In this document: piece after piece, positions 1 through 11,500 of the stretch
Layout: every line of letters starts with the position of its first letter
Position numbering within the stretch: position 1 is the stretch's first letter
DNA from: Phoronis australis
Taxonomy: Eukaryota > Phoronida > Phoronidae
DNA length: 64,000 nt
Direction of reading: 5' to 3'
NCBI GenBank assembly: GCA_002633005.1
Contig: NMRA01000114.1
Coordinates: 589,237-653,236 of the forward strand
Notes under the pieces: generated by a model
What the model was told of the DNA's origin: nothing
The model's database searches: none
Seen by the model: the letters and a program-made list of their open reading frames with translations, nothing else
Made by a program: the position numbers and the translations under genes

Positions 1-484
1 CGTTTTTTAAATTTCACTGTTTACAATTAATTTACAATAGTAAAACATGTAATGTGAGTGTAATATTGTTCAATACAATGGCACTGATGGGACCATATTA
101 CTTGTTTTACAAAAAAGTCACCAAAACTGTTGTTTTTACAAATATAAGTTTACTAAGCTCTTTGGTGATTATTAGGTAACTTCAAACTCAAATTTCTCAA
201 AAATGTGCAACTTTATATGTGGGAACTTTTTAGATTTTGAAAACACTCTAATAAATGAATTAAAAAACACCAAAATAAAATTGCCCCCCTAAAGTACTCA
301 CAAAAACCATTTTCTAGAGGCCCTACAAAATCTGGCCCACCGACTATAATGGCTCTATGCGCAAAAGATATTTCTAACAACGTGACTTCGCCTCTACTAA
401 CTGCGCCAGCAGAGGCGATGGTCATTGCCTACCACTGTACCGGCTGTGCCAGTGCAGTGGCAATGTGCCGGGGTGAGGCGGTGC

Positions 485-760
485 ACAGGCATCCTATCCT
501 CAGCTTCTGATTGTCCACAATTCACTACATATAATACTACAAGGTATGACACTCCAGACAAGAAATTCCACGGATGCTTCACTTATGCTGTCCATAGCAA
601 ACACAAATCCCAAAAAATTTACACAAAACAGATGTTCAACAAACCATGAGGAATTGTTCTTTCTCCCAATACCAGTTACGGTGTCCTGTTCCGGCGACTT
701 CATAAGAAATTCGCAGTCAAAGAACAAAAATGTTCCCAAAAAGTCCAAACACACTTACAA
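485..760 (+). repeat. Dispersed repeat, copy 1 (partner at 2060-2330)
   Basis: By eye this stretch aligns in direct orientation with 2060-2330. Shared landmarks are the CTTCTGATYGTCC block, the CTGTCCATA-CAAACACAAAT block and the TTGTTCTTTCTCC block. The copies differ by many substitutions and small indels, so the duplication is old. No coding potential is recognised. Confidence 0.6.
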
Positions 761-892
761 CTGTGAACGGCTCCAGGTCAAGGACAGTACGGAAATTAAC
801 GATGAATTACGGATGGACAGCGTTATCGACATCGTGACTTTACGCGACAAACTGGCAATTTCCGTACCGTCCTTGACCTCGAGCTGTTCACA

Positions 893-1223
893 GTGCATCG
901 TGAAATCGGCAGCCATTTCAGGGAACTTACTATATCTAGCGCCATCTATAGGTGATTTGCTATAATACACGCTGTTCCTTTTTCATCAGTCACCATGGAC
1001 GACAATAACATGACGATGACAGATACGATCGTGAGAGAGACGACGAAGGTGATGACGAGAGTAGACGTAACGATGATTAATAACGATGACGTTAATAATT
1101 GACGAAATCGATCAATGACGTTGACTGATGAAAAAGGAACAGCGCGTGTTGTAGAAAATCGCCGATTGATGGCACTAGACATAGTAAGTTCCCTGAAATG
1201 GCTGCCGATTTCACGATGCGCCT
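893..1223. repeat. Foldback (inverted repeat) element
   Basis: Two arms of about 100 bases (893-1002 and 1125-1223) are reverse complements with scattered mismatches. The left arm starts GCATCGTGAAATCGGCAGCC, and the right arm ends with its complement. The spacer of about 120 bases is rich in ACGATGAC-like words. A second, smaller inverted pair lies just outside (about 772-800 with 858-885). This looks like a non-autonomous foldback or MITE-type element. No transposase is seen. Confidence 0.65.
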
Positions 1224-2059
1224 GGCTAAAGTGAACCGAGTTCGGAATAGCGTAGTTATACACAAGAGTAATTGAGGGTCGTGAAAAGGATTTGTACGGA
1301 TAGCCAGATGCCTGAAGAATGCAAGGATACCAAAATCATTCATTTAGACCTACATTTATTAGTGGATTTATTTGGAATAAGGTATGGTCCATTATAGCCG
1401 ATCTACCAAAACATGACGCGCGCAAATACCAAAGCTACTTACGAAATTAAGAATAAGGTCTTGAGTTTTCTTTGAAAACACGTACATTTCTTCCAATCAT
1501 ATCAACAGTCAAAAGTTGAAATTAGATCCACCAAGTGCCAAAACAAGAGCAGACTTTACAAACACAGTGAAGACGACGTATGTGTCCCACCTCAAGTTGG
1601 CTTTTAGGATGGTGCTGCGTCAAATAACCGCAGGGATTTAAAAGACAAGATGCGAAAAACCTGTTCACAAACACTACTAATTCACTATACTAGATCACTT
1701 AGTACTGAAGAAAGAGTTAGGTTTTGAGTTTTCTTCGAAATCACATCGCTATTACCGTCGAACACACTGTACACGGAAGTAAACATTGGCGCATGCGTTT
1801 ACGTGGCAAACGGAATTATTGTGAGAAAAAAATTAATGCAAGGCTGCTGTAAATTACTGCTGCCTTGTATTACTACTCCGTAGACGTTGTGTGAAGGCTT
1901 TTGGAGATGTAGGTGAGTTAGCATAAATTTATATCTTGCCTTGTCTCGTCCACAGGCACTTGAGTTTATCTGTTCCTAGATCACCACTGCTACTGTCAGT
2001 ACTGTCACTGACGTCGTCTTGTCTTCTAATCTACCGGTAATTATCCCTGCGGTTACCAC

Positions 2060-2330
2060 AACCACAGGCGTCCTTAGCTTCTGATCGTCCCCAATACACT
2101 ATATAATAATAAAAGGTCTGACACTCGAGACCAAATTTCACAGGTGCTGCAATTCAGCTGTCCATATCAAACACAAATTTCAATAAATTTATGTAAAACA
2201 AGGATTCAACAAATCGTGAGCAGTTGTTCTTTCTCCTGATTACACATACACTTACAGCATGCTGCTCCTGCGAGTCCCCAACAAATTCGTGATCAAAACG
2301 CAAAGATCTTCCCAAAAGGCCAATGCAACA
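2060..2330 (+). repeat. Dispersed repeat, copy 2 (partner at 485-760)
   Basis: Diverged direct copy of 485-760 with the same order of conserved blocks. The sequence just beyond it (2335-2480) also weakly resembles the area after copy 1, with matching GGTCAA-ACAG-AATT and GACAAA-CAATTCCGT blocks. The original unit may therefore have been longer than 270 bp. Confidence 0.55.
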
Positions 2331-3327
2331 AGACGGGTCACATGAGTCAGTTCAGGGTCAAATACAGAATTACCCAATGAGTTACAAATGGAACCAGGCA
2401 AGGTTACGAAATGATGACTGGCTAAGTATGGAATTATTGATGCCGTGCCCTTCCGTGACAAATCGACAATTCCGTGCTAACTTATTACAGGAGTTGCTAC
2501 GCTTCTACCTTTTGGGAAGATTTTAACCTGAAGTTAAATGTTAGTAAAAACCACACCTTTCCTTGATCGATTAATTATTTGGTTACTTCTGCGAAAAGGA
2601 TGCCATACGTCCATCATGTTGCAGCTAAGTTTGCGGAGCAATCATATGTGGCAACTTCCAGTGCTGTGAAATTGAGCGCTATCTGTTGGTCAATCTCCGT
2701 TTTTGTGGTTGCTTCAATCCAATGTCCTTTTTTCATAAGTTATTTGCTCACATTTCATAATATAAAATTACAAATGACATCAGTTCTTTAAAGTACTTGA
2801 TTATTTTATTACTAGCATCTAAAATTCTGTGCAAATTTTGTTTCAACGAAGTTGTCAACATTTCCTAAAAGTTGTCATTTTACCAAACCAATTAAATGGT
2901 GCGTGCATGTGCAATTGTGTGTGCATGTCACACGCATTCTGTTTCGACGTCTATGCTTAACTTTTCTTTGTTACAAAAAAGAGTGATGTATATATGATTG
3001 TTTTTTTATTAAAAAGCTATAACAGACAAGGTAGGTTTAATTTAAGCTTACGCATGTTGAGATATGTTACAATTTGAAGTACATTTTGTCACAAATAGAG
3101 TTGAAGCAAACTGTAAAACTGAGGCTCGCTTAACAGGATTGTCTGGTATTTTGAATATCAGTAAGTCATACATTTTCTACTTTCGTAAGAGACTACACTT
3201 CAATCCAGGACGAGCCTGTTGATCTGTGGTGGTATTACGGGTAGTAGGAGCCTTAAGTCTTTGATTTTTGCTGCTGACAGAATGACATTCCTTATTGGTG
3301 CAAAGTACGTATTTTCGTTTTCCACTC

Positions 3328-3333
3328 TTTATT
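3328..3333 (-). other. Poly(A) signal of the GPCR gene
   Basis: The minus strand reads AATAAA about 82 bases beyond the GPCR stop codon (3415-3417). The position and strand suit a short 3' untranslated region. Confidence 0.5.
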
Positions 3334-3414
3334 AAATTCCTTGTCACTTTTCACTGTGTACCTTAATGCCATATAATATATTCATGGTCATGTGAGTGGC
3401 ATGGCTGAGTACAT

Positions 3415-3669
3415 TCACTGAGTGCTGCCAGCGCCCTCTGCTGTTGTCTCCTCCTCTGGATGGTCAGTGGTGGATACATGATGTTTGTGACAGCAACACT
3501 TTCTGAAGAGCTTTAATATGAGCTTCTTCGATGCCTTTCTATACTGCCGGCGTAGGATAACATAAGAATATGGATCCAAGACAATTGGGAGTCCAAAACA
3601 AAAGAAAATGACTCCATTCGTTGCTCTGTCATCCCTCCATAGACCCGTCTGCACGCCAATTATTCGAGC
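3415..3669 (-). CDS. GPCR coding exon 2 (residues 305-388, TM7 and tail)
   Basis: The acceptor is TTTTTCAG at about 3677-3670, followed by GCTCGAATAATT. The exon encodes TM7 with GLPIVLDPYSYVILRR, a basic helix-8 region, a Cys triplet and a short acidic tail. It ends in TGA at 3415-3417. Confidence 0.8.
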   Translation of the reverse strand, partial: ARIIGVQTGLWRDDRATNGVIFFCFGLPIVLDPYSYVILRRQYRKASKKLILKLFRKCCCHKHHVSTTDHPEEETTAEGAGSTQ

Positions 3670-6328
3670 CTGAAAAATGTATTAAAGGCATGCCTCAGTT
3701 TTGTATTAAAAAATTCCAAGTACTTGGTTTGTTTACACTACAGCTGTCATTTGCTAGTTCTGCAGAAGTCTTCTAGACTTTAAATGGGTTTAAACATGAA
3801 TTAGTAGACTATGCACAGTGATCATAGGTACAAAGTTAAACATGGCAACCAGAACTATAGTATTGCCATACTTGTTTATGATGATTGTAAATTAACCCTC
3901 ATTCCGTGAGCTGGAAAAACAGCTTATGACCCTAATGAGCACCAGCACGTGAATTTGAGTGTACTGTATCTGTCATGAGAATGAAACAGAACTAAACAAA
4001 AGAAGCCATAATTTGCATTTAGCAATTTATAAACGTAAATAGAGGAAATTCTGTGGTATTATTGGCTTAAGTTTGCTGGTAGTTTCAAAATTGTGTGCTA
4101 GTTTCCAAAACGACTTCAGGGCTGACGCTTGTAATTTTTTTCAATTACACACTGAAACCTTATGTAATCTTTAGGCTAGAGAGAAGATGATTTAGCACTT
4201 GCATTTAGTGGAAACAATATATAGTAAAATTTTAATAATTTCAAACAAAAATAGTTGTTCAAAGTTGACCTTTTTTCATTTTTCAATGGATTCTAACATG
4301 ATTGCAGTTAAGTCCACAATTGTTCAATGTGTCAAAGGATAGCTACAGTACAGTACAGTAATTCTACACTTCCTACACACACGCACATCTGATTTCGCGT
4401 GCCGGAAATTTGTTAGAAATGATATTTTGTCCCTCACTTATTTCACACAGGGCTACTTTGTGAGAATTTTTTCCATCACCTGATTTGCTCATAATCAGTC
4501 AGTTTTGCACTTTGTATAATATCGAGGCAAAGCCCTGTCGTTAATTCTAGTATTGCGTGCCTCTTAAAGTTTCTTAATAAGATCTGAACGTTATATTCAC
4601 TAGTTAATTCGTCAATTCATACTGGATATGCTGTTGTAAACATGTGACACTGGCGACCTGGATGAGTGTCACGTGACTATGAGTCATATGCTCAAAAAGC
4701 TGTTTTACTAACGATCAGGTAAAATACTTTCCTATTGGAACAGGATCAAGTAAATTACGTAATTATTGTTAGATCACTTCGTTTCATAAAAGTCGCAGTT
4801 TGACGATTCTTGCTTACTGAGTAAATTTTGCAGACATGCTAACTACGAAGTCTGTATGTTGGCTCACCCCACTATCAGGAAAATATATATTAAATTGATT
4901 TTGTGGGAAATATGTGGAGAATTACAGTACAGATATTTAGTAATGATACAGCATTTGTTTACTGTTTAGTTATGAAACAATGAAAAAATAACATTTCACT
5001 TGTCGGCCATATTTCTTTCCTAAATTTGTGAGGTTTTAGTGTTGCCGTGGTAGCGGTGATATAAAAGTTTTGATTCCGCACAATTTTCTGGTGTACCACA
5101 ACTACTATCAAACAAAGTTTTGAAAATTTATGGGTATTCACAACAGGATTAGAAGCCCATGAAAATGAAGAAAGGGCATTTTTGGCAATTATTTTTGTCC
5201 GAATTTGTTGAGATTTTACCGTATAAAACTTGTCTCACATTGCTTGTTATTCGGATTTCTGGTTATAAGTTATCTCTGGGCTTTGGAATAGTTGGTAGTT
5301 CATTTTTGCACGAGACAGTTTTTAATCAAAAGGTAGCCCCTTTGTGTCGATCTCACATATTTAGCATTTTGAATAATGAACTTCAGTATTTCCTAAGCCC
5401 AAAAAATTAGGTACACTTCAGTTTTGATAACAGTAAGTGACGTTATTGAAAAGTGAGGCAGAGTTGCCCTTTTAATGAACAAAAAAGAAAAATTCTTCAC
5501 CACCATTGGTATCCAGCATATCACAGTAATACACAGGACGCCCAACAAAGTCTTGGCAAACTGGACTTCAGGTTTGATGATTTCAAAATATTCATTATTC
5601 CTCTTGATGTGAACTTTGGCTGTCCTTCTACCAGTTGTAGTTTGCGGGCTAATCCTTCGAGACATGCGGGTGACCTCCATCAGTACTCCTGTGTTGGTGA
5701 TGACTATAATAGAGGTGCAGAGAAGTCCAAATGAGGCAAAGACACTACCATAGACGTCTTCTAGTGCGTTTGTTGTTCTCCAAAACGTAATGCAAGAGCC
5801 TGTTACCATGTCGACTCTAGCTTGACATGACAAAGGAGTAAATTTGATGGCAACGATGCCCATGACTATAACAGCTCCAAAGATGAGGGCCAAAATAACT
5901 TTCTTGATGGTGATATGAGCTTCGTAGAAAAAAGGTGCACATATTCCAAGGAATCTGTCAATGGCCATGCACGCGGCGATGAAACTTGAGTATAAAGTTG
6001 GCAGTGTTATGCTCACATCATTTAGTGTACATGTGAGATAACCATGTTGCTTAATAATTCCTGGGTATATGAATTTTAGCCCAGTGAACGTCAGTATGTT
6101 GGTTAGCACAAGTAAATCACAAACGGCAAGACTGCGAATCAGAATATTGACCGGCTTGTCCAAAGGAATGTGTCCTTTTCTGAAGATCACAAGAACAAGA
6201 ACATTGCCAAAAATCCCCGGCAAAAGCACTACAAATATCACAACCAAGCGATATGTTGTGCTTTGGGCATTCTCATCAACAGTATGGTTCCTTATGGCTA
6301 AATTCAAATGTGCGTTTCCGCTATCCAT
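3415..6328 (-). CDS. Class A GPCR, prostanoid-receptor-like (2 exons, 388 aa)
   Basis: Rhodopsin-family seven-transmembrane receptor, expected to signal through G proteins at the plasma membrane. Coding exons are 5417-6328 (residues 1-304) and 3415-3669 (305-388), joined in phase 0 by a GT-AG intron (3670-5416). Visible landmarks are: an NHT glycosylation sequon at residue 14, TM1 GN at 41-42, TM2 LAVCD at 67-71, Cys100 and Cys179 for the usual disulfide, DRF at 124-126 (in place of DRY), TM6 CWIP at 271-274, TM7 DPYSY at 336-340 (in place of NPxxY), and a CCC palmitoylation-type cluster at 362-364. The DP.xY motif, the loop before TM5 and the TM6 region resemble prostanoid receptors by eye. 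The TM7 arginine typical of that family is not at the expected place, so the ligand is unknown. An additional upstream non-coding exon is possible. Confidence 0.85.
5417..6328 (-). CDS. GPCR coding exon 1 (residues 1-304, TM1-TM6)
   Basis: Starts at the ATG at 6328 and ends ...ACTGAA followed by the donor GTGTAC (5416-5411). Without splicing the frame runs on only to a stop at about 5393 and would lack TM7. This is why the next exon is needed. Confidence 0.8.
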
Positions 6329-8335
6329 GCTTGGATGGGTGATGCACCATATTTGGAAACAACTGTTGCTTAAACTTCCTCATAGAGTTAACTCCATCTC
6401 ATATTGCCAAAGACATATATAGTTACCGGGCGTGATAATGTGGGCATTATAAATGCACTGTAGCAATAAATCTTGGTATCATCCCCCACGGTGATTAATA
6501 GCCCTCCTTAGAAGTAACACTTTTCCCCCCAATTTCTCTTTTCTAATCCAGTTTATGGTCACTAAATTTTAAATTTGTCATTGTAGAGACCATTGACATC
6601 TCAACTGCTACGGTTTTTTGCATGATTTTTAACGTGAAACGACAGATCTGTGTACACCCAACTATTAATAATCACATGGTCCAGACTAAAACGATTATTC
6701 TTGATCTCCACACTGGTGTTTTTTATTCTGCTTTTGATGCTGAACCTCCCAAGCATGAAATTTTTAGTATAATTGCATAGTTACTGTGATAGAAAGAGAG
6801 GTTTTAAAAGATTTGCAATCTTCCTGTAAGACTTAATTAGCCTGGTTTTGTCACAAGTCTTGCGTAAACAATTTTCTAAATAGGGATCAACATCCGCTGT
6901 TTTTTTAAGCTCTAGTCGTCTTTTCTAATTTTGATTTAAATGTCTATGAATTCAAAATCTTGCTTGAAATTAAATCTTAAAGGATACAACTGAATTTGGT
7001 GGTTTATTTTATTGGAAGTGTATATTTTGCCTGTGTTGGCCATGCTGAGTAACCTGCGTTTTGTTACCATTTGGTACATTTCATTTTCATGCGCCCACAT
7101 CATCCGGTACACTTCGTGGCCTCTGAGGTGTTTCGTATCTGCGTGTGTGCAAACTTCAATCATAACACCCTGGTCATGAGGCATTTAAAAACGAAGGCTT
7201 CAGCCTATCACATCAGCTCATAACAGCCTGGAAATAATTATAGATAGATATTATCTCAGTAACTAGTAGGTATGTACACATTCTTAGAGAGTGCCCTTTT
7301 GCTCCAGTGAAATTTAATAGTTTTTCTAAAATTTTTATGTGGAACGTAACGAGACCAAGTCTCTGTTTTTTAAGACCCAAGTCACTTTTCATGAAAGCGA
7401 CCCCTGGTTGCCGTTTTAGTTTTTCGTGTTTACCTCAATGACTACCAGGTAGGATGAAGAATTTTGTTGGAATTTGGCAGATAAGTTTCTATCCACTAGA
7501 GAGCAGCACTTGACCACTTTTGGATAATTCCAGCTTGTCCGGTGCCCCCTGGTGACCATTGTTTTAGTTTAGTATTCACTTTTGTTTTGCACCCCTATCT
7601 GCCAAATGTCTTAAAGAGTCATGGCAAACAAGTTTCTATTAAGGTTAGCATGAATGGTTTGTACTTGCCAAATGTTCCCTTTTGCTGGTTGTGTCACTCT
7701 TTTTTGAAGGTTTGTCCTGTATCCCATGGTACCCTCATAGTTTACGTATTGTAGCGGCTCACATTACTTTGATCACAAATCTGTGCTCCTTTTTCTCTTG
7801 GTATTTTTTCTTTCAAACACGTTTCTTGCTGATTCACAAATATTTTTCTTTCAAGCAGATATTTTGTAGTGTTGTTTACAAAGCTGAATAGGTCCAAGCG
7901 TCACTATGTTTTTTTTAAAAACTCCAAATTTATGCATTGCTCTATATTGGTGACGTCTTTTGAGTGACGGAACTTATACTGGAGCCCTCTTATTCTGAGG
8001 GCACGTAACCAGTTGTACCTTACAGGTTACTGAAAATGTGATGCTGCATGTTTTATAAAAGCGAACCATTGTTAGTGCCATTAAGTTGACATTATCAATG
8101 GTCTGATATAACGACCACCTTCACAAGTCCTGTTAATGAACTGTAATCAAATTGATATCAAAGCAACTACCTTCTCAGCTGAGACTGACTTACAACTTGA
8201 TAAAACGAGTTCCGTTGGTTGCAAAAAAATGATGATCTGTTGGAATAGGCAACTTCATGACCGAATGTGAAAAACTAATTACATCAATTCTAGGCTAATG
8301 TACGCACGTTTTCCTCTCAGGTCAAGGTCACCACA
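6329..8335. other. Divergent intergenic region between the GPCR and LMBRD2
   Basis: About 2 kb separates the GPCR start codon (minus) from the LMBRD2 start codon (plus), so upstream control of both probably lies here. An acceptor-like CTTTTCCTCTCAG-type tract ends at 8320, 15 bases before the LMBRD2 ATG. This implies at least one non-coding LMBRD2 exon further upstream, which I could not place. I recognise no coding sequence. Confidence 0.5.
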
Positions 8336-8509
8336 ATGACTGTAGCTCCACTGGCTGTCGAAATCATCTGCGTCGGTTTCTTGGCAGCCATCCTTCTGCA
8401 TCGCTATGGCAACTGGAGAAAACAACACCTATTGGTTACCTTAACAACGTTCACGTCATGGTACTTCTGTCTGATGATCGTCTTTGTTTTGCCGTTGGAT
8501 GTCTCATCA
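8336..8509 (+). CDS. LMBRD2: LMBRD2 exon 1 (residues 1-58)
   Basis: Starts at ATG, encodes the first membrane segment and [12 protein letters not shown], and ends ...GTCTCATCA before the donor GTAAGT. A CTCTCAG acceptor at 8320 shows that the exon begins 15 bases upstream of the ATG. Confidence 0.9.
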
Positions 8510-11500
8510 GTAAGTAACAGCTAGTGTGATGTGGTGGAACACATTCTATATTTTGGTAGAGACTCTCGTTTCATTTCGATTTTGCGTTTGTCGGAAGATC
8601 TGAATTAAAGTGACTTAACATTTCACAATTGTTGTTGTTCGGGCAGAACTCGAAGATAGTGTATTTGCCCTTTTTCGAGTGTCTGGTATTAGTTTGAATT
8701 TGTAGATTTTTAGGTTTCCGAAGGTGAGCAGTTCCATTTTACATAAATTCTTGTTCTATTACAGACCTACTACCGCCAATGCTTGCTAGACAATAAACCC
8801 ATCTCGCCTGCCACCACCACCATTCCTAACACCACTACCCTGAATAATGCCAACTTTAGAAGTGGTGCAGTGACAGTGGTACCCATTAACCAGTCAACGA
8901 CAGCTCCCCCTGGACCCTCCTCAGCTACTATCAACCCACAAGGCAGCTGTGGTCTACCGTGGAGTCACGTGCCTGACTATATACTTCCGACCCTTTGGCG
9001 TGTTGTCTATTGGACATCACAGGTCTTAACATGGTAAGGGAAGGGACATTAAATCTACAGTCATTCTCCATTATTTTAGCACACTCTCCTCAATTCGCAC
9101 ATCATTTTGAAAATTACTATATTGTCCCTCACTTATTTCTTGCCTCACCTAATTCACAAGTGATCAGTTTGGAAGACGAAGCCTTTTGGTTAATCCTCCT
9201 TATGAACACCTTTTAACTGTTTTAATTATGTCTTAGCAGTCTATATTCACTTGATGTTCATTCATCCAGACATATGGAAGATCTCATGTGGCTGCAAACA
9301 TGCAGTGAAAAGGGGGGAGTGTTGGAGATGCTTTGTTACTCAGTTGATTTCGAACACTCTTCAACCACAAAGTCTGTATATTCAATTGATGTTACAGACA
9401 CCGACTATCGGGAAAATGAACTTAATTGATTTTGTGCAAAGCAAGTGGAGAGTTACCGTACTGCCAAGAAGTAGTGCTGGAAGGCAGAGAACCTTTTGCA
9501 TAGCCACATCTCATTGTTGGACATTGTTGAGAACGTTGGGACTTAGTTATTCTGACTAGTATACATGCATGCACGTTGGGACTTAGTTATTCTGACTAGT
9601 ATACATGCATGCATGTTGCTCAATATTTCTAATTGATGCTCTCAACATTGTTGTTATTTCGTTACGTTTGATGTGGCTCTGAACACTGTTTACCATGTTT
9701 TGACATGTCACCGTGTTTGTGCTTATGACTGACTTGATAAGTGCATCTGCATTTAGCCAAAGTTTCTAAAAACAGTTTAACTTAATTCAGTAATACTATG
9801 TGACTCAATATGGCCAACAGTTGGAATGTTCTTTTCTTATTTTTTCATGTAAGATTTCTGGCACAAAATTTTTGTTTACCATGTTCAAGTTTCGTATGAT
9901 GTCTACCATCACACAAATTTGTAAAACGTCTAGTCACCTGCAGGTATCTACTTTGAAAATAAGAAAAGAAAATGTTTGTTCATCTGAAATTAGTAAAATT
10001 TTACTGTGGTATACATTTTCTGTACATAGACTAAAATTTACCGTAAAGGACGGTTACTTTCAAATGTAGACTGGTCCCCCGGTGTGAACCGCCTCTCGGC
10101 ATGGATGACAGACGGATGACCGACCCATAACCATAGGCTGGTCCCCCGTGTGTGCTGCCTCCTCTCAGCATGGTTGACTGACGGGTGACTGACCCATAAC
10201 GTTCTGTACGTTCCTGTTTGACATCGAGCACATTGTTTGTAGTGGCGCTTAGTCTTCAATGTCGTTGACAGAACAATGGCGTATTCGAAAAAATGTTGAC
10301 TGCGGGAGTATTTGTTCGAGTTAGAAGGATTTAGAGACTCCAACTGCCTCCAAAGGGGTTTTCTACCCTTGAGGTGTACTTATAGTAATGCAATTCTGAT
10401 AATTTAGCTAAGGTTAAGCATAATTTGCAGAAAATCTTTCTGTGTACAGGCTTGATTAGGATATACCATCAACTATTTCATACCGCCCAAATATAATGCT
10501 TTCTAGTGCTTTATGGGCTTAACTGCAATTATTGTACATTATATTTTTCGTATGTAACATTAAAAATAATTATTTAGCAAGAAAACAGCCCTTCTTTAGT
10601 GTGTCTTATAGAGGTCAAGGTTGAACCAGTGTAAATACAGCGCCACCTGACTTCTTTCTGTTCAGGCTTGTGCTTCCCATGATGCAGTCTTACGCTAACG
10701 CCGGCGCTTTCACTGTACTCGGCAAACTGAAGACGGCGTTGATTGAGAACGCCATATTCTACGGCTCCTATCTTCTCGTCTTCATCATTATACTTGTCTA
10801 TGTAGCTGCCTCACCAGACTTGGAGTTGGATGCGTAAGTCATGTCATTACAATAATAATCATATTTAGCAACCTTGATAGAAGAAACTTGTTGTACGTCC
10901 TTGTGGCTCTTGTTTTCTAAATGTTTACTTTCTAGCTAGACCACAGTTTCAGTATTTTTGGAAACTTTGAGTTGGAAAATGGAACTTTATTCTGTTGACA
11001 ATGTGGTGGAACAACCAACAGCTTTAACAACTCCACGATTTTTTGTGGAACTCTCTGGAACTTTTTGATCATGTCTACATTTCGCGCTCTTCCACACTCT
11101 CTGGGAGTGGATAAGTAACACGTGTTGTTCCCTAGTGAAAGTGGTGATAATTACAAATGATCGCTTGCAGTTCCCAGTTGAAGGTGATTGGCATCACTGC
11201 CAGCAACACTTGGGGACTGTTCCTATTGGTACTGCTACTGGGCTACGGCCTGGTGGATGCCCCGAGGATCCTCTGGTACAGCTCCAATATACACCACATG
11301 CTCTCACAGACGCAGTTCAAAGCTGCAAAGCTGAGTACTGAGAAATCGGAGGCTGAAGAAGATTTGGAAGATGTTCTTGAGGTATTCATATTTTCTTTTT
11401 ATGTACGGCAAAAGAACCCAATATGGCACAATGGTAAAATGTTATAGCATTACATTTATTAACAAGATGTATTTAGGAAAAATTATTTCACTGGCAGTAT

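Larger units (their letters stand above)
1..3414. other. Gene-free left flank rich in repeats
   Basis: I see no convincing gene here. Short ORFs on both strands coincide with repeated sequence. The stretch contains two diverged direct copies of a repeat (about 485-760 and 2060-2330) and a foldback structure (about 893-1223). A short segment near 1955 recurs near 14,362 in an LMBRD2 intron. The 3' untranslated region of the minus-strand GPCR gene probably enters from the right, down to a poly(A) signal at 3328-3333. Confidence 0.6.

Noticed and set aside
546-965. 139-codon plus-strand open frame
   Set aside because: Overlaps a dispersed repeat and the arm of a foldback, and no protein family is suggested.
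3415-3654. Short minus-strand frame as an independent small protein
   Set aside because: It contains TM7 and the tail of the GPCR and splices in phase to the upstream exon, so it is not a separate gene.
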